A DNA stretch of 64,000 bases from Thioalkalivibrio sp. ALJT (GTDB taxonomy: Bacteria > Pseudomonadota > Gammaproteobacteria > Ectothiorhodospirales > Ectothiorhodospiraceae). The stretch's first letter is position 1; the number at the start of each line of letters is the position of its first letter. Both the position numbers and the translations under genes were made by a program. Of this stretch, positions 17,440-27,810 are shown one piece after another. The stretch is taken from contig NZ_KB907130.1 in the NCBI RefSeq assembly GCF_000381825.1, positions 44,266 to 108,265 on the forward strand. The letters run 5' to 3'. The notes under the pieces are model-generated. The model searched no databases, was not told the origin of the DNA, and saw only the letters and a program-made list of their open reading frames with translations.

Positions 17440-17601
17440 GAACCGTGTTGCTCGCGCGCCTGCCGAGTCGGATTCCGACAGGTGACTCCGGTTTTTGCCG
17501 AGCACGGGTGCAGGCACAGGCTGCGAGACTCCCGCTGCGGTGGGTAAGGACGGGCGTGCGAAGAAAAATCGGTGTTCCCCGGGGGAACGGGTAGGGTATT
17601 G
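17440..17601 (+). promoter_or_regulatory. cdsA-dxr spacer with dyads
   Basis: The largest gap within this operon (162 bases). It contains GTCGG-ATT-CCGAC (about 17468-17480), followed further on by GGTTTTT, and a dyad GTTCCCC/GGGGAAC at 17574-17588 just before dxr. These could form a weak terminator and an RNA stem; no clear promoter was found. Confidence 0.35.
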
Positions 17602-18804
17602 ATGAAGACGACGCAGCTGACCATCCTGGGCTCTACCGGCAGTATCGGGCTGAGCACGCTCGATGTGGTCGCGCGTCAACCGCAGCGTTTCGGGGTGTAT
17701 GCGTTGACCGCGCACCGCAACGTGGAACGTATGCGGGAGCAATGTCTGACGCATATGCCCGAGGTGGCGGTGATGGCGGACCGCGAGGCGGCCGATGCGC
17801 TGCGGGCGGCGCTCGCAGCGACCGGTTCGCATACCGAGGTTCGCTGGGGGCCGGAGGCGCTGGCCGAGGTCGCGCGGGCGCCGCAGGTGGACGCGGTGAT
17901 GGCCGCGATCGTCGGGGCGGCCGGGTTGCTGCCGACGCTTGCGGCGGCGCAAGCCGGCAAGCGGGTATTGCTGGCCAACAAGGAGGCGCTGGTGATGTCC
18001 GGCGCGCTGCTGATGGATGCCGTACAGCGCTCGGGCGCCTCCCTGTTGCCGATTGACTCCGAGCACAACGCCATTTTCCAGTGTCTGCCCACGGGTTACG
18101 TTTGCGGGGAGCCGGTGTCACCGCAAGGGGCCCGCCGGATCTGGCTGACGGCGTCGGGCGGTCCGTTTCGCGATCGGCCGCTGGATCGTTTTGCCGGGAT
18201 CACGCCGGAGGAGGCCTGTGCCCACCCGAACTGGGATATGGGGCGGAAGATCTCGGTTGATTCGGCAACCATGATGAACAAGGGGCTGGAGGTGATCGAG
18301 GCCTGCTGGCTGTTCGCGGTCCAGCCCTCGGCGATCCAGGTCGTGCTGCATCCACAGAGCATCGTGCATTCGATGGTAGCCTACGATGATGGCTCGGTCC
18401 TCGCGCAGCTGGGCAACCCGGATATGCGGACACCGATTGCCCATGCCCTGGCGTGGCCGGAGCGCATGGCTTCGGGCGTGCAGCCGCTTGATCTGCTGAC
18501 CATGGGTACGCTGGAATTTTCGGAGCCGGAGGCGGCCCGGTTCCCGGCGCTGAGGCTTGCGTACCGGGCGCTGGAGCGGGGTGGGACCGCCACCGCGGTG
18601 CTGAACGCCGCGAATGAGGTCGCGGTCGAGGCGTTTCTGGACGAACGCCTGGCCTTCAGTGAGATCCCGACGGTGATCGCGGCGACTCTGGACACGGTGG
18701 AGCCCGAGGCGGCCGATTCGCTGGAGCGCGTTCTGGCCGCTGACCGCAGGGCGCGAGAGGTGGCCGGCGGCCTTGTTACCAACCCCGAGCAGGCGGCGTC
18801 ATGA
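17602..18804 (+). CDS. dxr: 1-deoxy-D-xylulose 5-phosphate reductoisomerase
   Basis: Second enzyme of the MEP isoprenoid pathway, converting DXP to MEP with NADPH and a divalent metal. The Rossmann motif [15 protein letters not shown] is at the N-terminus. Substrate and metal residues lie in [13 protein letters not shown], and the flexible loop is in [21 protein letters not shown]. Its 400 residues match the family. I start at [19 protein letters not shown] lies upstream. The stop overlaps rseP by four bases. ispD and ispF of the same pathway are in this window at 44.9-46.2 kb. Confidence 0.98.
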   Translation: MKTTQLTILGSTGSIGLSTLDVVARQPQRFGVYALTAHRNVERMREQCLTHMPEVAVMADREAADALRAALAATGSHTEVRWGPEALAEVARAPQVDAVMAAIVGAAGLLPTLAAAQAGKRVLLANKEALVMSGALLMDAVQRSGASLLPIDSEHNAIFQCLPTGYVCGEPVSPQGARRIWLTASGGPFRDRPLDRFAGITPEEACAHPNWDMGRKISVDSATMMNKGLEVIEACWLFAVQPSAIQVVLHPQSIVHSMVAYDDGSVLAQLGNPDMRTPIAHALAWPERMASGVQPLDLLTMGTLEFSEPEAARFPALRLAYRALERGGTATAVLNAANEVAVEAFLDERLAFSEIPTVIAATLDTVEPEAADSLERVLAADRRAREVAGGLVTNPEQAAS

Positions 18805-20162
18805 CCTTCCTGACCAGCGTTCTGGCCTTCATTGTGGCCATCGGGGTGCTGGTCACCGTACATGAGTACGGGCATTACCTCGCCGCGCGTTTGATGGGGG
18901 TGAAGGTTCTGCGCTTTTCGGTCGGTTTTGGCCGTCCGTTGTTCAGGCGCGATTTCGGGCACGACCGGACGGAATTCGTGATTGCCGCGCTGCCACTGGG
19001 TGGCTACGTCAAGATGCTGGATGAGCGCGAAGGGGATGTCGCGCCCGCGGAGCGTGAACGCGCGTTCAACCAGAAGAGTCTGCGTGCACGTGCCTTCGTG
19101 GTCTCGGCAGGACCGGCGGCGAACTTCCTGCTGGCGATCGTGGTGTATGCCGTGATGTTCATGGTCGGGGTGGGCGGGGTCAAGCCGGTGCTCGGCGAGA
19201 TCGTGGCAGACACACCCGCGGCGGAGGCCGGTCTGGAGCGTGGTCAGCAGATCCTGCGTGTGGGCGAGCGGGCGGTGGTCGACTGGGAACAGGCCAATCT
19301 GCGGTTGCTGGATCACGCGGTCCGCGGCGAGCGCGTGACGCTGCTTCTGCGCGACGCCGATGGCAGTGAGGTCGAACGGGTTGTGGACCTGCGGGATCGG
19401 CAGGCCCTGCTCGGCGAAGGGCAGTTCCTGGAAAAGCTGGGGCTGCGCCCATACCGGCCAGCGCTGGAGCCACGGATCGGAGCGGTCGAGTCCGGCAGTC
19501 CGGCGGCCGCCGCCGGGCTGGTGCCGGGGGACCGTGTGCGAGGGGTGAACGGGGACGCAGTGGATGACTGGAACCACTGGGTGGAGGTCGTGCGAGCGCG
19601 TCCGGAGGAAGAGCTGCGGGTGCGGGTGGAGCGTGATGGCCACCATGTGGAGCTGCGTATGATCCCCGAACCGGTGCAGGATGGTGACACCACGATCGGG
19701 CGTATTGGCGCGGGGGTGGATACGGATCAGGCGGCCGCCCGCGAACTCGCGGTGCTGGTGCGGCAGGGCCCGATCTCTGCAGTGTGGTCGGGGGTGGAGC
19801 GCACCTGGGATGTGTCGATTCTGACCCTTGGTATTCTCTGGCGCATGATCACCGCGGATGCCTCGGTCAAAAATATCAGTGGACCGGTTACCATAGCCGA
19901 GTTTGCCGGGGTATCGGCGGTGATCGGGATCTCGGCCTTCCTGGGTTTTCTCGGGTTGGTGAGCGTATCGCTCGGGATTATCAACCTGTTGCCGATTCCG
20001 ATGCTGGACGGCGGGCATTTGCTCTATTACGCCGCGGAGGCAGTGAAGGGCAGCCCGGTGTCGGAACGCACGCAGATAATCGGACAACAGGTGGGTCTGG
20101 TGGCGATTGCCGGACTGATGACCCTGGCCCTGTACAATGATTTGACACGATTGTTCGGCTAG
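18801..20162 (+). CDS. rseP: Site-2 zinc metalloprotease RseP
   Basis: Inner-membrane intramembrane protease that cleaves anti-sigma factor RseA in the envelope stress response and clears signal-peptide remnants. The zinc motif is HEYGH at residues 21-25 in the first membrane helix. Two periplasmic PDZ domains follow ([20 protein letters not shown], then [19 protein letters not shown]), and the C-terminal helix carries the third ligand in [15 protein letters not shown]. Length is 453, as in E. coli (450). It starts within the dxr stop and is followed by bamA, whose assembly state feeds the same stress pathway. Confidence 0.98.
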   Translation: MTFLTSVLAFIVAIGVLVTVHEYGHYLAARLMGVKVLRFSVGFGRPLFRRDFGHDRTEFVIAALPLGGYVKMLDEREGDVAPAERERAFNQKSLRARAFVVSAGPAANFLLAIVVYAVMFMVGVGGVKPVLGEIVADTPAAEAGLERGQQILRVGERAVVDWEQANLRLLDHAVRGERVTLLLRDADGSEVERVVDLRDRQALLGEGQFLEKLGLRPYRPALEPRIGAVESGSPAAAAGLVPGDRVRGVNGDAVDDWNHWVEVVRARPEEELRVRVERDGHHVELRMIPEPVQDGDTTIGRIGAGVDTDQAAARELAVLVRQGPISAVWSGVERTWDVSILTLGILWRMITADASVKNISGPVTIAEFAGVSAVIGISAFLGFLGLVSVSLGIINLLPIPMLDGGHLLYYAAEAVKGSPVSERTQIIGQQVGLVAIAGLMTLALYNDLTRLFG

Positions 20163-20230
20163 ATCGGGTGCTGGAGTTCAAACGAAGCTCCGGTAGCGCG
20201 ACCACCGAGCGGCACTTTTTGGCGGAGAGC

Positions 20231-22564
20231 ATGGCGCGAAATAGCTTGAGAGGAGTGGCCCTGGTGGGCCTTCTGGGTCTGGCGGGAACGGCCTGGGGTC
20301 AGGCCTACCAGATCGAGGACATCGAAATCGAGGGCCTGGAGCGAATTACGGCGGGCACGGCACTGAGCTATCTGCCGGTACAGGTGGGCGATACCTTCGA
20401 TGACAGCCGCAGTCCGGAGGTGATCCGGGAGCTGTTCCGGACCGGTTTCTTCGATGACGTCGAAATCGCCCGCCGTGGGGATATTCTGGTGGTCATCGTG
20501 TCCGAGCGTCCGGCAATCAACGAGATCAATTTCTCGGGAAACCGCGATATCCCGGACGAAGGTCTGCGCGAGGCGCTGAACTCTGCTGGATTGCGTTCGG
20601 GCCGGGTATTCAATAGGACCATGCTGGACCGCATCGAGAGCGAACTGCGTCAGCAATATTTTGCGCGTGGACGCTATAACGTGCAGATCGATGTGGAGAT
20701 CGTCGAACTGCCCCGCAACCGGGTGGATGTGGAGATCGATATCGCCGAGGGTCCCGTTGCGAAGATCCGGCAGGTGAACGTGGTCGGTAACGAGGCCTTT
20801 ACCGATCGCGAGCTGACCCGGCGTTTCGAATCCGGCGTCCCGCGCTGGTGGGCATTCTTCAGCCGGCGCGACGATTACTCCCGTGAGAAGCTCTCGGGCG
20901 ATCTCGAGCAGCTGCGTTCGCACTACCTGGATTCCGGATTCCTGGAATTCGATGTGGACTCGACACAGGTGACGCTGACGCCGGATCGCCGCGATTTGTT
21001 CATTACCATCAACGTCGATGAAGGCGAACGCTACCGCACCACCGGGGTGGATCTGGCGGGTGAGTTCGTGGTTCCTCGGGAAGAACTCGAAGGGCTGATC
21101 GAGGTGGATGTCGATGCGCCCTTCTCGCGCAGTCAGATCACGCGATCCGCCGAGCTCATCAGCGAACGTCTGACCCGCGAGGGGTTCGCATTCGCCAACG
21201 TCAATCCCGTGCCGGAAGTCGACGAGGAAACTCGCGAGGTTCAGATCACCTTCTTCATCGATCCGGGTCCTCGCGTCTACGTGCGCAATATTCGCATCAC
21301 CGGTAATCGCAATACCGAGGAGCAGGTCTATCGTCGCGAGCTGCGCCAGATGGAAAGCTCCTGGTATAACGGGACGTTGATAGAACGCTCGCGTGTCCGC
21401 ATCCAGCGGTTGCCGTTCGTGCAGCGCGTGAACGTGGAAACCGAGCGGGTACCCGGTACCGATGACGAGGTGGATGTCAACATTTCGGTGACCGAGCAGC
21501 AGTCCGGTGCCTTGTCGGTGGGAGCCGGTTTCTCGCAGAACCAGGGTTTGCTGCTGACGGCCAGTCTCAGCCAGGACAATTTCCTCGGGACCGGTAACCG
21601 CTTTTCCACCGAGATCAGTAACAGCCGGGTGAATCAGATTTTCCGGCTGAGTGTGACCAATCCGCACTTCACCCCGGCCGGGGCCAGTCGCGGGTTCTCC
21701 ATTTTTTACCGCAAGGTCGATGCCGAAGAGGCGAACATCTCGCGGTTTTCGTCCGATCGCTATGGGTTCGACGTGACCTATGGCATTCCGCTGTCCGAAT
21801 TCGACCGCATTCAGGTTCGGCCGGGATACGAGAACATCGAGATCCAGACCATTGACGCCACGGCTGGCCGCGTGGGTACCCCGGACGAGATCAACGACGA
21901 GCTGGACGCTTTCGGCCGCTCCGCAAATCTCTACAAGCTGGCGACGAACTACGTCCACGACACCCGAGACAGCACCACCTTCGCCTCGGAAGGGCGGCGC
22001 CATCGGTTGGGGATGGAACTGACGGTCCCGGGGAGCGATCGCGAGTTCTACAAGCTGACCTACTCAGGCCAGGAGCTCTTCCCGCTGTCCGATCGCACCA
22101 CGTTCAGCATATCGGCCGGACTGGCCTATGGCGACGGGTACGGAGGCGACGAGTTACCGTTCTACGAACGTCTGTTTGCTGGCGGTATCCGTTCGGTTCG
22201 GGGCTACGAGGACAACCGTCTGGGCGATCTGCGTCCGCTGCGCAATGGTAATCCCGCCACGCGTGACTCCAACGACGATCCCTTTGGCGGGCGTTTCCGG
22301 ACGACCGTTTCGGCCGAGCTGTTCTTCCCCTTGCCGTTTGCGGCCGATAACCGGGCGGTGCGCATGAGTAGCTTTATAGATGCGGGTAACGTGTTCGATG
22401 AGATCTCCGACTTTGATGCTGGCGAATTGCGCGCCTCGGCCGGTGTCGCCCTCACCTGGTTCTCGCCGGTGGGGCCGCTGAGCTTCAGCGTGGCGGAACC
22501 ATTCAACAACGACCCGGACGATGATATTCAACGCTTCCAGTTCTTGCTGGGGGCCAGTTTCTGA
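20231..22564 (+). CDS. bamA: Outer membrane protein assembly factor BamA
   Basis: Central Omp85-family component of the BAM complex, inserting beta-barrel proteins into the outer membrane. A signal peptide is clear (MARNSLRGVALVGLLGL, with cleavage after GTAWGQA or nearby), then five POTRA repeats over roughly residues 25-420 and a C-terminal 16-strand barrel ending in F (FLLGASF). The barrel carries the conserved GGIRSVRGYEDN loop (VRGF/Y type). The 777-residue length fits. The start is the ATG with GGCGGAGAG upstream; 21 further codons upstream are open but would spoil the signal peptide. Confidence 0.98.
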   Translation: MARNSLRGVALVGLLGLAGTAWGQAYQIEDIEIEGLERITAGTALSYLPVQVGDTFDDSRSPEVIRELFRTGFFDDVEIARRGDILVVIVSERPAINEINFSGNRDIPDEGLREALNSAGLRSGRVFNRTMLDRIESELRQQYFARGRYNVQIDVEIVELPRNRVDVEIDIAEGPVAKIRQVNVVGNEAFTDRELTRRFESGVPRWWAFFSRRDDYSREKLSGDLEQLRSHYLDSGFLEFDVDSTQVTLTPDRRDLFITINVDEGERYRTTGVDLAGEFVVPREELEGLIEVDVDAPFSRSQITRSAELISERLTREGFAFANVNPVPEVDEETREVQITFFIDPGPRVYVRNIRITGNRNTEEQVYRRELRQMESSWYNGTLIERSRVRIQRLPFVQRVNVETERVPGTDDEVDVNISVTEQQSGALSVGAGFSQNQGLLLTASLSQDNFLGTGNRFSTEISNSRVNQIFRLSVTNPHFTPAGASRGFSIFYRKVDAEEANISRFSSDRYGFDVTYGIPLSEFDRIQVRPGYENIEIQTIDATAGRVGTPDEINDELDAFGRSANLYKLATNYVHDTRDSTTFASEGRRHRLGMELTVPGSDREFYKLTYSGQELFPLSDRTTFSISAGLAYGDGYGGDELPFYERLFAGGIRSVRGYEDNRLGDLRPLRNGNPATRDSNDDPFGGRFRTTVSAELFFPLPFAADNRAVRMSSFIDAGNVFDEISDFDAGELRASAGVALTWFSPVGPLSFSVAEPFNNDPDDDIQRFQFLLGASF

Positions 22565-22605
22565 GCATGGTAGATCACAACGCTGCGCGCGCATTGGGAG
22601 GGGAC

Positions 22606-23121
22606 ATGAGATCCGGGATCGCCTGGTTGGCCGTGGTGGCCATGGTTGTGACGGGCTGGCTGGCGGCGCCGGCCGTGGCCGGGGCACAAAACGTCGCGTT
22701 TGTGACCATGAACCGGATTCTCGAGGATTCTCCACAGGCCGAGGAGGCCATGCGCGAGCTGGAACGCGAATTCTCGCCCCGTGACTCGGAATTGGTGGCG
22801 GAACGCGAGGAGCTCCAGCGCCTGCGTGACCGCCTCGAGCGGGACGGTGATTTGATGAATCCTTCCGAGCGCGCGAATCTGGAACGCGAGTTTTCGCAAC
22901 GCTCGCGTGAGTTCCGGCGTGCGCAGGAGAGCTTCAGCGAGGATCTGAACGTGCGCCGCAACGAGGAGCTGGCCAAGTTGCAGCGACGCATTAACAACGC
23001 CATTGTCGATCTTGCCCGCGAGCGCGATATCGACTTGATTCTGACCGAACGTAACGTGCTGTACGCCAGCGACCGTATCGACATCACGGACGATATCCTT
23101 GCCGCAATGCAGCGGGACTGA
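22606..23121 (+). CDS. skp: Periplasmic chaperone Skp (OmpH family)
   Basis: Trimeric jellyfish-shaped chaperone that carries unfolded outer-membrane proteins across the periplasm to BAM. It has a signal peptide ([19 protein letters not shown], cleavage near AVAGA-QN) and the OmpH start [16 protein letters not shown] long charged coiled coil rich in R and E follows, and the C-terminal strand is [22 protein letters not shown]. The mature size of about 145 residues suits the family. The start with GGGAGGGG upstream is used. lpxD begins inside its last codons. Confidence 0.95.
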   Translation: MRSGIAWLAVVAMVVTGWLAAPAVAGAQNVAFVTMNRILEDSPQAEEAMRELEREFSPRDSELVAEREELQRLRDRLERDGDLMNPSERANLEREFSQRSREFRRAQESFSEDLNVRRNEELAKLQRRINNAIVDLARERDIDLILTERNVLYASDRIDITDDILAAMQRD

Positions 23122-24112
23122 TCACGCCTGGTCGGCGAGCCACCTGGCGCAGCAACTCGGCGGGCGCCTGCAGGGTGAGGGCACATGTCGCGTTACCGGC
23201 CTGGCCCCGTTGGCCAGTGCGACCTCGACCGATCTGACATTCGTACTGGATCCGCAGCGTCACGGCGAGGCCCTCGAACAAAGCGCCGCAGGTATCGTGC
23301 TGGTCCCGGAAGGGGCCGTTGTGGAGGTGAAGCCCGGACGCGCCCTGATCTTCCTCGAGAATGTGTATCGAGGTTACGCCGGTGCAAGCCGGTTGTTGGG
23401 CGCGAGCCGCCGCGCTCGCAGCGCGGGCGTCCACCCCACCGCGGTGGTGCATGACTCGGCGCGCGTTGAGCCCGATGCCCATGTCGGTCCGGGCGTGGTG
23501 ATCGGCCCTGGTGGTCGCGTCGGTGCAGGTGCCGTCGTGGAGGCGCATTGTGTACTGGGGGCCGGGGTCGAGGTTGGCGGGCAGAGTTTTTTGCACCCGC
23601 GGGTCACCCTCCTGGACGGGGTGCGGGTCGGTGAACGCTGCATCCTGCACAGCGGCTGCGTGATCGGCGCCGATGGTTTTGGTTTTGCGCCGGGGGGGGC
23701 GCAGGGCTGGGACAAGATCGAGCAGCTGGCAGCGGTGGTCATTGGATCGGACGTGGAGATCGGTGCGAACACGACCATTGACCGCGGTGCCCTGGCCGAC
23801 ACCCGTGTCGGCAACGGTGTGAAGATCGACAACCTGGTTCATGTTGCCCATAACGTCGAGATTGGCGACCATACGGCCATAGCGGGGTGTGTCGGAATTG
23901 CCGGCAGTGCACGGATCGGGGCGCACTGCGCGATCGGTGGCGGGGCCGGTATTCTCGGGCATTTGGCTATCGCGGATCATGTGACGATCCACGCGATGAC
24001 CCTGGTGACGCGTTCGATCGAGCAGGCAGGGCAATATGCCTCGGGCGTGCCGCATCAGGAGGCGCGTCTGTGGAATCGGATGCTGGCGCGTCTGCGAAGG
24101 ATGGCTCGATAG
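23099..24112 (+). CDS. lpxD: UDP-3-O-acylglucosamine N-acyltransferase LpxD
   Basis: Adds the N-linked acyl chain to UDP-3-O-acyl-GlcN (or its diamino analogue) in lipid A synthesis, using acyl-ACP. The N-terminal uridine-binding domain ([17 protein letters not shown]...FVLDP) is followed by a left-handed beta helix of hexapeptide repeats. The catalytic histidine lies in [20 protein letters not shown], and the C-terminal helix follows. The frame has no ATG or GTG near the expected N-terminus. The likely start is TTG at 23099, 23 bases inside skp, with only a weak Shine-Dalgarno, so the exact start is uncertain. Confidence 0.95.
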   Translation: MPQCSGTDHAWSASHLAQQLGGRLQGEGTCRVTGLAPLASATSTDLTFVLDPQRHGEALEQSAAGIVLVPEGAVVEVKPGRALIFLENVYRGYAGASRLLGASRRARSAGVHPTAVVHDSARVEPDAHVGPGVVIGPGGRVGAGAVVEAHCVLGAGVEVGGQSFLHPRVTLLDGVRVGERCILHSGCVIGADGFGFAPGGAQGWDKIEQLAAVVIGSDVEIGANTTIDRGALADTRVGNGVKIDNLVHVAHNVEIGDHTAIAGCVGIAGSARIGAHCAIGGGAGILGHLAIADHVTIHAMTLVTRSIEQAGQYASGVPHQEARLWNRMLARLRRMAR

Positions 24113-24230
24113 GGGCACGGGCCAGGCGTGCCCCGAACGGCCGGCCGCTCGTGGCCGGACTCAACGTCGTACTCGAGGCCCGCTCTGCGGTCCGGATACG
24201 GCGCAAACTGCTTAGAGAAAGGACATCTGC

Positions 24231-24689
24231 GTGGATGACTTCAACGTCCAGGAGATCATGCGGTACCTCCCGCACCGGTACCCGTTTCTGATGGTGGACC
24301 GAGTGCTGGACTGGGAGGCAGGCAGCTACCTGACCGGCATCAAGAACGTCAGCATCAACGAGCCCTATTTTCAGGGGCATTTTCCGATCAAGCCGGTGAT
24401 GCCCGGGGTGCTGATCCTGGAGGCGCTGGCCCAGGCCACTGGCCTGCTTGCGTTCAAGACCGAGGAGGCACGCAATGAAAACCAGGACAAACAGCAGTTG
24501 TATCTGTTTGTCGGGATTGACGAGGCCCGTTTTCGCCGTCAGGTGACCCCCGGGGACCAGCTGCATCTGCGGGTGGACCTGAAACGGACCGTGCGCGGCA
24601 TCTGGCGTTTTGATGCGGTGGCCAAGGTGGGCGACGAGGTGTGTGCCAGCGCCCAGTTGATGTGCTCCGGGCAGGAAATCCCGGCGTGA
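24231..24689 (+). CDS. fabZ: 3-hydroxyacyl-ACP dehydratase FabZ
   Basis: Hot-dog fold dehydratase of fatty acid elongation that competes with LpxA and LpxD for 3-hydroxyacyl-ACP and so balances phospholipid and lipid A. The motif [13 protein letters not shown] carries the catalytic histidine, and [22 protein letters not shown] the catalytic glutamate. 152 residues is usual. The start is GTG at 24231, preceded by AAAGGA. Its stop overlaps the lpxA start (GTGA). The 118 bases between lpxD and fabZ show no clear signal. Confidence 0.97.
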   Translation: MDDFNVQEIMRYLPHRYPFLMVDRVLDWEAGSYLTGIKNVSINEPYFQGHFPIKPVMPGVLILEALAQATGLLAFKTEEARNENQDKQQLYLFVGIDEARFRRQVTPGDQLHLRVDLKRTVRGIWRFDAVAKVGDEVCASAQLMCSGQEIPA

Positions 24690-25468
24690 TTGATCCGCGC
24701 GCGGAGGTCCATCCCAGTGCCGAGCTGGACAGCTCGGTCGAGGTGGGCCCGTTCTCGGTCATCGGTGCCAACGTCAAGATCGGAGCGGGCACGCGGGTCG
24801 GGCCGCACGTGGTGATCAGTGGCCCGACCGAGATCGGTCGCGAGAATCGGATCTTCCAGTTCTCCTCCATTGGCGAGGAGCCCCAGGACACCAGTTACCG
24901 CGGCGAGCCCACTCGGCTGGTCATTGGCGACCGCAACGTGATCCGCGAGTCCGTCACCCTGCACCGAGGGACCGAAAAGGGCCTGGGCGAGACCGTGATC
25001 GGCCACGACAACCTGATCATGGCCTATGTGCACATCGCTCATGACTGCACCATCGGCAGCAAGATTATCTTCTCGAATGCCACCTCGCTCGCAGGGCATG
25101 TCGAGATTCAGGACCACGCCACCCTGGGTGGTTTTACCCTGGTGCATCAGTTCTGTCGGGTGGGGACATTCGCCTTTACCAGCATGGGTGCAGCATTGAA
25201 TCGCGATCTGCCTCCCTATTGCCTGGCAAGCGGCAATTACGCCCGTCTGATCGGGATCAACAAGGTGGGCCTGAAACGTAACGGTTTCTCGAACGAGGCC
25301 ATCCAGGCCTTGCATCGGGTGTTCATCCAGGGGATGCGTGGCCGGGCCGGGCGCGAACGGCATCTCGACACCATGTTCGAAGAGACCGCAGTGCCCGAGG
25401 TGCGCAAGCTGATCGGGTTTGTGCGCGGCAGTCGGCGCGGCATCCTGCGCGGCGGCCGGGTGCACTGA
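24686..25468 (+). CDS. lpxA: Acyl-ACP--UDP-sugar O/N-acyltransferase LpxA
   Basis: First enzyme of lipid A synthesis, transferring 3-hydroxyacyl from ACP to position 3 of a UDP-GlcNAc-type sugar. A left-handed beta helix of hexapeptide repeats fills residues 2-185, followed by a helical C-terminal domain. The catalytic histidine is H119 in [10 protein letters not shown], aligned with E. coli H125. The GTG start overlaps the fabZ stop and gives 260 residues; a longer frame from 24641 lies inside fabZ and is not family-like. Because gnnA and gnnB are encoded nearby, its acceptor may be UDP-GlcNAc3N, giving amide-linked lipid A as in Acidithiobacillus and Leptospira. That acceptor choice is inference. 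Confidence 0.96.
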   Translation: MIDPRAEVHPSAELDSSVEVGPFSVIGANVKIGAGTRVGPHVVISGPTEIGRENRIFQFSSIGEEPQDTSYRGEPTRLVIGDRNVIRESVTLHRGTEKGLGETVIGHDNLIMAYVHIAHDCTIGSKIIFSNATSLAGHVEIQDHATLGGFTLVHQFCRVGTFAFTSMGAALNRDLPPYCLASGNYARLIGINKVGLKRNGFSNEAIQALHRVFIQGMRGRAGRERHLDTMFEETAVPEVRKLIGFVRGSRRGILRGGRVH

Positions 25469-25470
25469 GG

Positions 25471-25500
25471 GGGACTGCTCCGGGGGCTCAGTCCCGGTTT
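25471..25500. terminator. Bidirectional terminator between lpxA and lpxB
   Basis: GGGACTG (25471-25477) pairs with CAGTCCC (25489-25495) and is followed by GGTTT on plus. The right arm includes the lpxB stop codon. It lies between two convergent genes 19 bases apart. Confidence 0.55.
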
Positions 25501-26669
25501 GAGGGTGCTGCGGTTGCGCCGTCTTGTAATTGGCCGTGCTGCAGCAGTTCCTGCGCCATTTGCGCTACGCGGCGGTCGGCGCCTCCGCTACCCAGCCGTT
25601 CCCGTACACGTTCCAGCCGCTCGCGCATGCGTTCGAGCTCCTGTGGCTGATCCAGCAGGTTGCCGGCCGCACAGGCCAGACGGTCCGGCCGCGCGTCCTT
25701 TTGCAGATACTCCGGGACCACCCGCGACCCGGCCACGATATTGACCAGGGCGATGTCCTTGAGCCTGACCAGCCGCGAGAATACTGCGTGGCTTAGCGCA
25801 CCCATGCGATAGAACACCAGCATCGGTGCCCGCAGCAGCCCGGCCTCGAGGGTGGCCGTGCCGGAGGCGATCAGCAGCAGGTCGGCACCGGCCATCAGGG
25901 AATGGGTGGCCGCATCCCCGCCCACGAAGTGCAGGCGCAGATCCTTTGTGGCGGCCAGTGCGGTGAGACGTTCCCGAGTCACACCGGGCGCCAGGGAGAC
26001 GACGAACTGGACGTCGGGGTGGGTCTGGCGCAGGCGCAGAACGGTTTCCACCAGCAGCGGCCAGTGCCGCTTGAGTTCTCCGCTGCGGCTCCCCGGCAGG
26101 AGGCCGATGAGGCGGGTATCGCCGGGGAGTCCCAGGCGTTCATGGATGGTAACCCTCGGGGGCTGCACGCGGTCGACCAGGGGGTTGCCGACGTAGCGTA
26201 CCGGGACCCCGGCCTGATGGTAGATTTCGGTTTCGAAGGGGAACAGGACCGCCATCGCATCGACACAGCGCTGAATCCGCCGGATGCGTCCGGGGCGCCA
26301 GGCCCATAGCTGGGGACTCACATAGAACAGGACGCGGATGCCCAGACGGCGGGCATGCGCCGCCAGGCGCAGGTTGAACTCGACGTAGTCCACCAGGATC
26401 AGCAGATCCGGGCGGGTCGCATCCAGGTGGGCACACATGTGCCGGAACAGTCGGCGCAGGCGCGGATAGTTCACCAGGACGTCGACCAGGCCGACCACGG
26501 CCAGTTCTTCGACGTCGATCAGGGTTTCCACGCCGGCCGCCCGCACATGCGTGCCGCCCATGCCGCTGTAGCGCAGGCCGGGTTCGAGGTGGGTCAGTTC
26601 ATGCACCAGGCCGGCCGCGAGCGCATCGCCGGAGCTTTCTCCGGCACAGATGACGATGTGCCGGGTCAT
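25488..26669 (-). CDS. lpxB: Lipid-A-disaccharide synthase LpxB
   Basis: Peripheral inner-membrane glycosyltransferase (family GT19) that joins UDP-2,3-diacyl-glucosamine to lipid X to form the lipid A disaccharide. The N-terminal ICAGESSGDALAAGLV, the GMGG turn, YVSPQLWAWRPGRI and GLLPGSRSGELKRHWP motifs are diagnostic; the ATSLMAGADLLLIASGTATLE region forms the UDP site. The chosen ATG gives MTRHIVICAGESSGD and 393 residues; the frame runs much further upstream without family residues. Unlike the usual fabZ-lpxA-lpxB order, it is on the opposite strand and converges with lpxA. gnnB lies 43 bases upstream on the same strand. Confidence 0.96.
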   Translation of the reverse strand: MTRHIVICAGESSGDALAAGLVHELTHLEPGLRYSGMGGTHVRAAGVETLIDVEELAVVGLVDVLVNYPRLRRLFRHMCAHLDATRPDLLILVDYVEFNLRLAAHARRLGIRVLFYVSPQLWAWRPGRIRRIQRCVDAMAVLFPFETEIYHQAGVPVRYVGNPLVDRVQPPRVTIHERLGLPGDTRLIGLLPGSRSGELKRHWPLLVETVLRLRQTHPDVQFVVSLAPGVTRERLTALAATKDLRLHFVGGDAATHSLMAGADLLLIASGTATLEAGLLRAPMLVFYRMGALSHAVFSRLVRLKDIALVNIVAGSRVVPEYLQKDARPDRLACAAGNLLDQPQELERMRERLERVRERLGSGGADRRVAQMAQELLQHGQLQDGATAAPSNRD

Positions 26670-26712
26670 CGCCACCAGTGGCGAGTCGCCGATCGGGAGG
26701 GCAGCGGCGGGT

Positions 26713-27810
26713 TCACGCGAGGGCGTCGCGGATGGTGCTGCAGATCCTGTCGATGCTGGCGTCCTCGAGTTCCGGGAAGATTGGCAACGACAGGCAGCGG
26801 GCCGCGACCGACTCGGTGACCGGCAGCGAGGCCGGACGCTTGTCGAGGTCGGCAAATGCCTTCTGCTGGTGCAGCGGGACCGGATAGTAGATCGCGTTGG
26901 CGATTTCGGCCGCCTGCAGCGCCTGCATGATCGAATCGCGGTGGTCGCTGAGCAGGGTGTACTGGTGATAGACGTGCACCCCGATGCCGTCTTCGAACGG
27001 CACTTCGACGGGCAGGCCGGTGAGGCCGTCGCGATAGCGGGCGGCGACGCGGCGGCGCTCGGCATTGTAGGTGTCGATGTGCGGCAGTTTTACGCGCAGG
27101 ATGGCCGCCTGCATCTCGTCGAGGCGGCTGTTGTAGCCGATCTCGTCGTGATAGTAACGCTCGCTGGAGCCATGGTTGCGCAGCCGACGCAGGGCCTCGG
27201 CGGAGGCCGCGCAGCTGGTGGTTACCAGGCCGCCGTCCCCGAACGCACCGAGGTTCTTGCTGGGGAAGAACGAGAAGCAGCCGAAGGCATTGCCGGCGCC
27301 GGTCTGCACGCCATCTACGGTCGCGCCGAAGGACTGGGCGCAGTCCTCCACGATCATCAGCTTGTGTGCCTTGGCGATCGCCTCGAGGCGGGGCATGTCG
27401 GCCGGCTGCCCGAACAGGTGCACGGGGAGGATCGCGCGGGTGCGTTCGGTGATCGCCGCTTCGACCTGATCCGGGTCGATGTTGAAGGTGCGCGGTTCGA
27501 TGTCGACAAATACCGGGTCCGCGCCCACATAGCGGATGGCCTCGGCGGTGGCGATGAAGGTGAACGGGGTGGTGATGACCTCGTCGCCGGGTCCAATGCC
27601 GGCTGCGGCCAGCGCCAGGTGCAGGGCGTCCGTGCCGGAGGCGCAGGTGACCGCGTGGTCGACGCCCAGATACGTGGCCAGTTCCTGTTCCAGGGATTGC
27701 ACGTTGGGGCCAAGGATGAAACGGGCCCCCTGGAGCACGTCCTGTAAGGCGGCATCGATTTCGGGGCGCAGGGTCTGGTACTGGCGCTGCAGGTCGACCA
27801 TCGGGATCAC
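26713..27810 (-). CDS. gnnB: GnnB-like DegT/DnrJ/EryC1 aminotransferase
   Basis: PLP-dependent sugar aminotransferase of the DegT/DnrJ/EryC1/StrS family. The N-terminal MVDLQRQYQTLRPEIDAAL, the TCASGTDALHLALAAAGIG PLP-phosphate site, EDCAQSFGA and the lysine motif FFPSKNLGAFGDGG (internal aldimine lysine) are clear. Linked to a Gfo/Idh oxidoreductase and lpx genes, it best fits GnnB of Acidithiobacillus ferrooxidans, which transaminates the 3-keto sugar made by GnnA to UDP-GlcNAc3N. The start is GTG at 27810, which overlaps the gnnA stop (GTGA) and has AGGAG upstream. WbpE-type roles in O-antigen sugars are the main alternative, but no glycosyltransferase genes surround it. Confidence 0.8.
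   Translation of the reverse strand: MIPMVDLQRQYQTLRPEIDAALQDVLQGARFILGPNVQSLEQELATYLGVDHAVTCASGTDALHLALAAAGIGPGDEVITTPFTFIATAEAIRYVGADPVFVDIEPRTFNIDPDQVEAAITERTRAILPVHLFGQPADMPRLEAIAKAHKLMIVEDCAQSFGATVDGVQTGAGNAFGCFSFFPSKNLGAFGDGGLVTTSCAASAEALRRLRNHGSSERYYHDEIGYNSRLDEMQAAILRVKLPHIDTYNAERRRVAARYRDGLTGLPVEVPFEDGIGVHVYHQYTLLSDHRDSIMQALQAAEIANAIYYPVPLHQQKAFADLDKRPASLPVTESVAARCLSLPIFPELEDASIDRICSTIRDALA

Noticed and set aside
17440..17601. A further copy of the dispersed element between cdsA and dxr
   Set aside because: A short GGGTAAGRAC-like match to copy B is present, but the other ordered blocks are missing on both strands.
20159..22003. A 614-codon frame on minus opposite bamA
   Set aside because: Antisense to bamA, His/Gly/Asp-rich and without family features.
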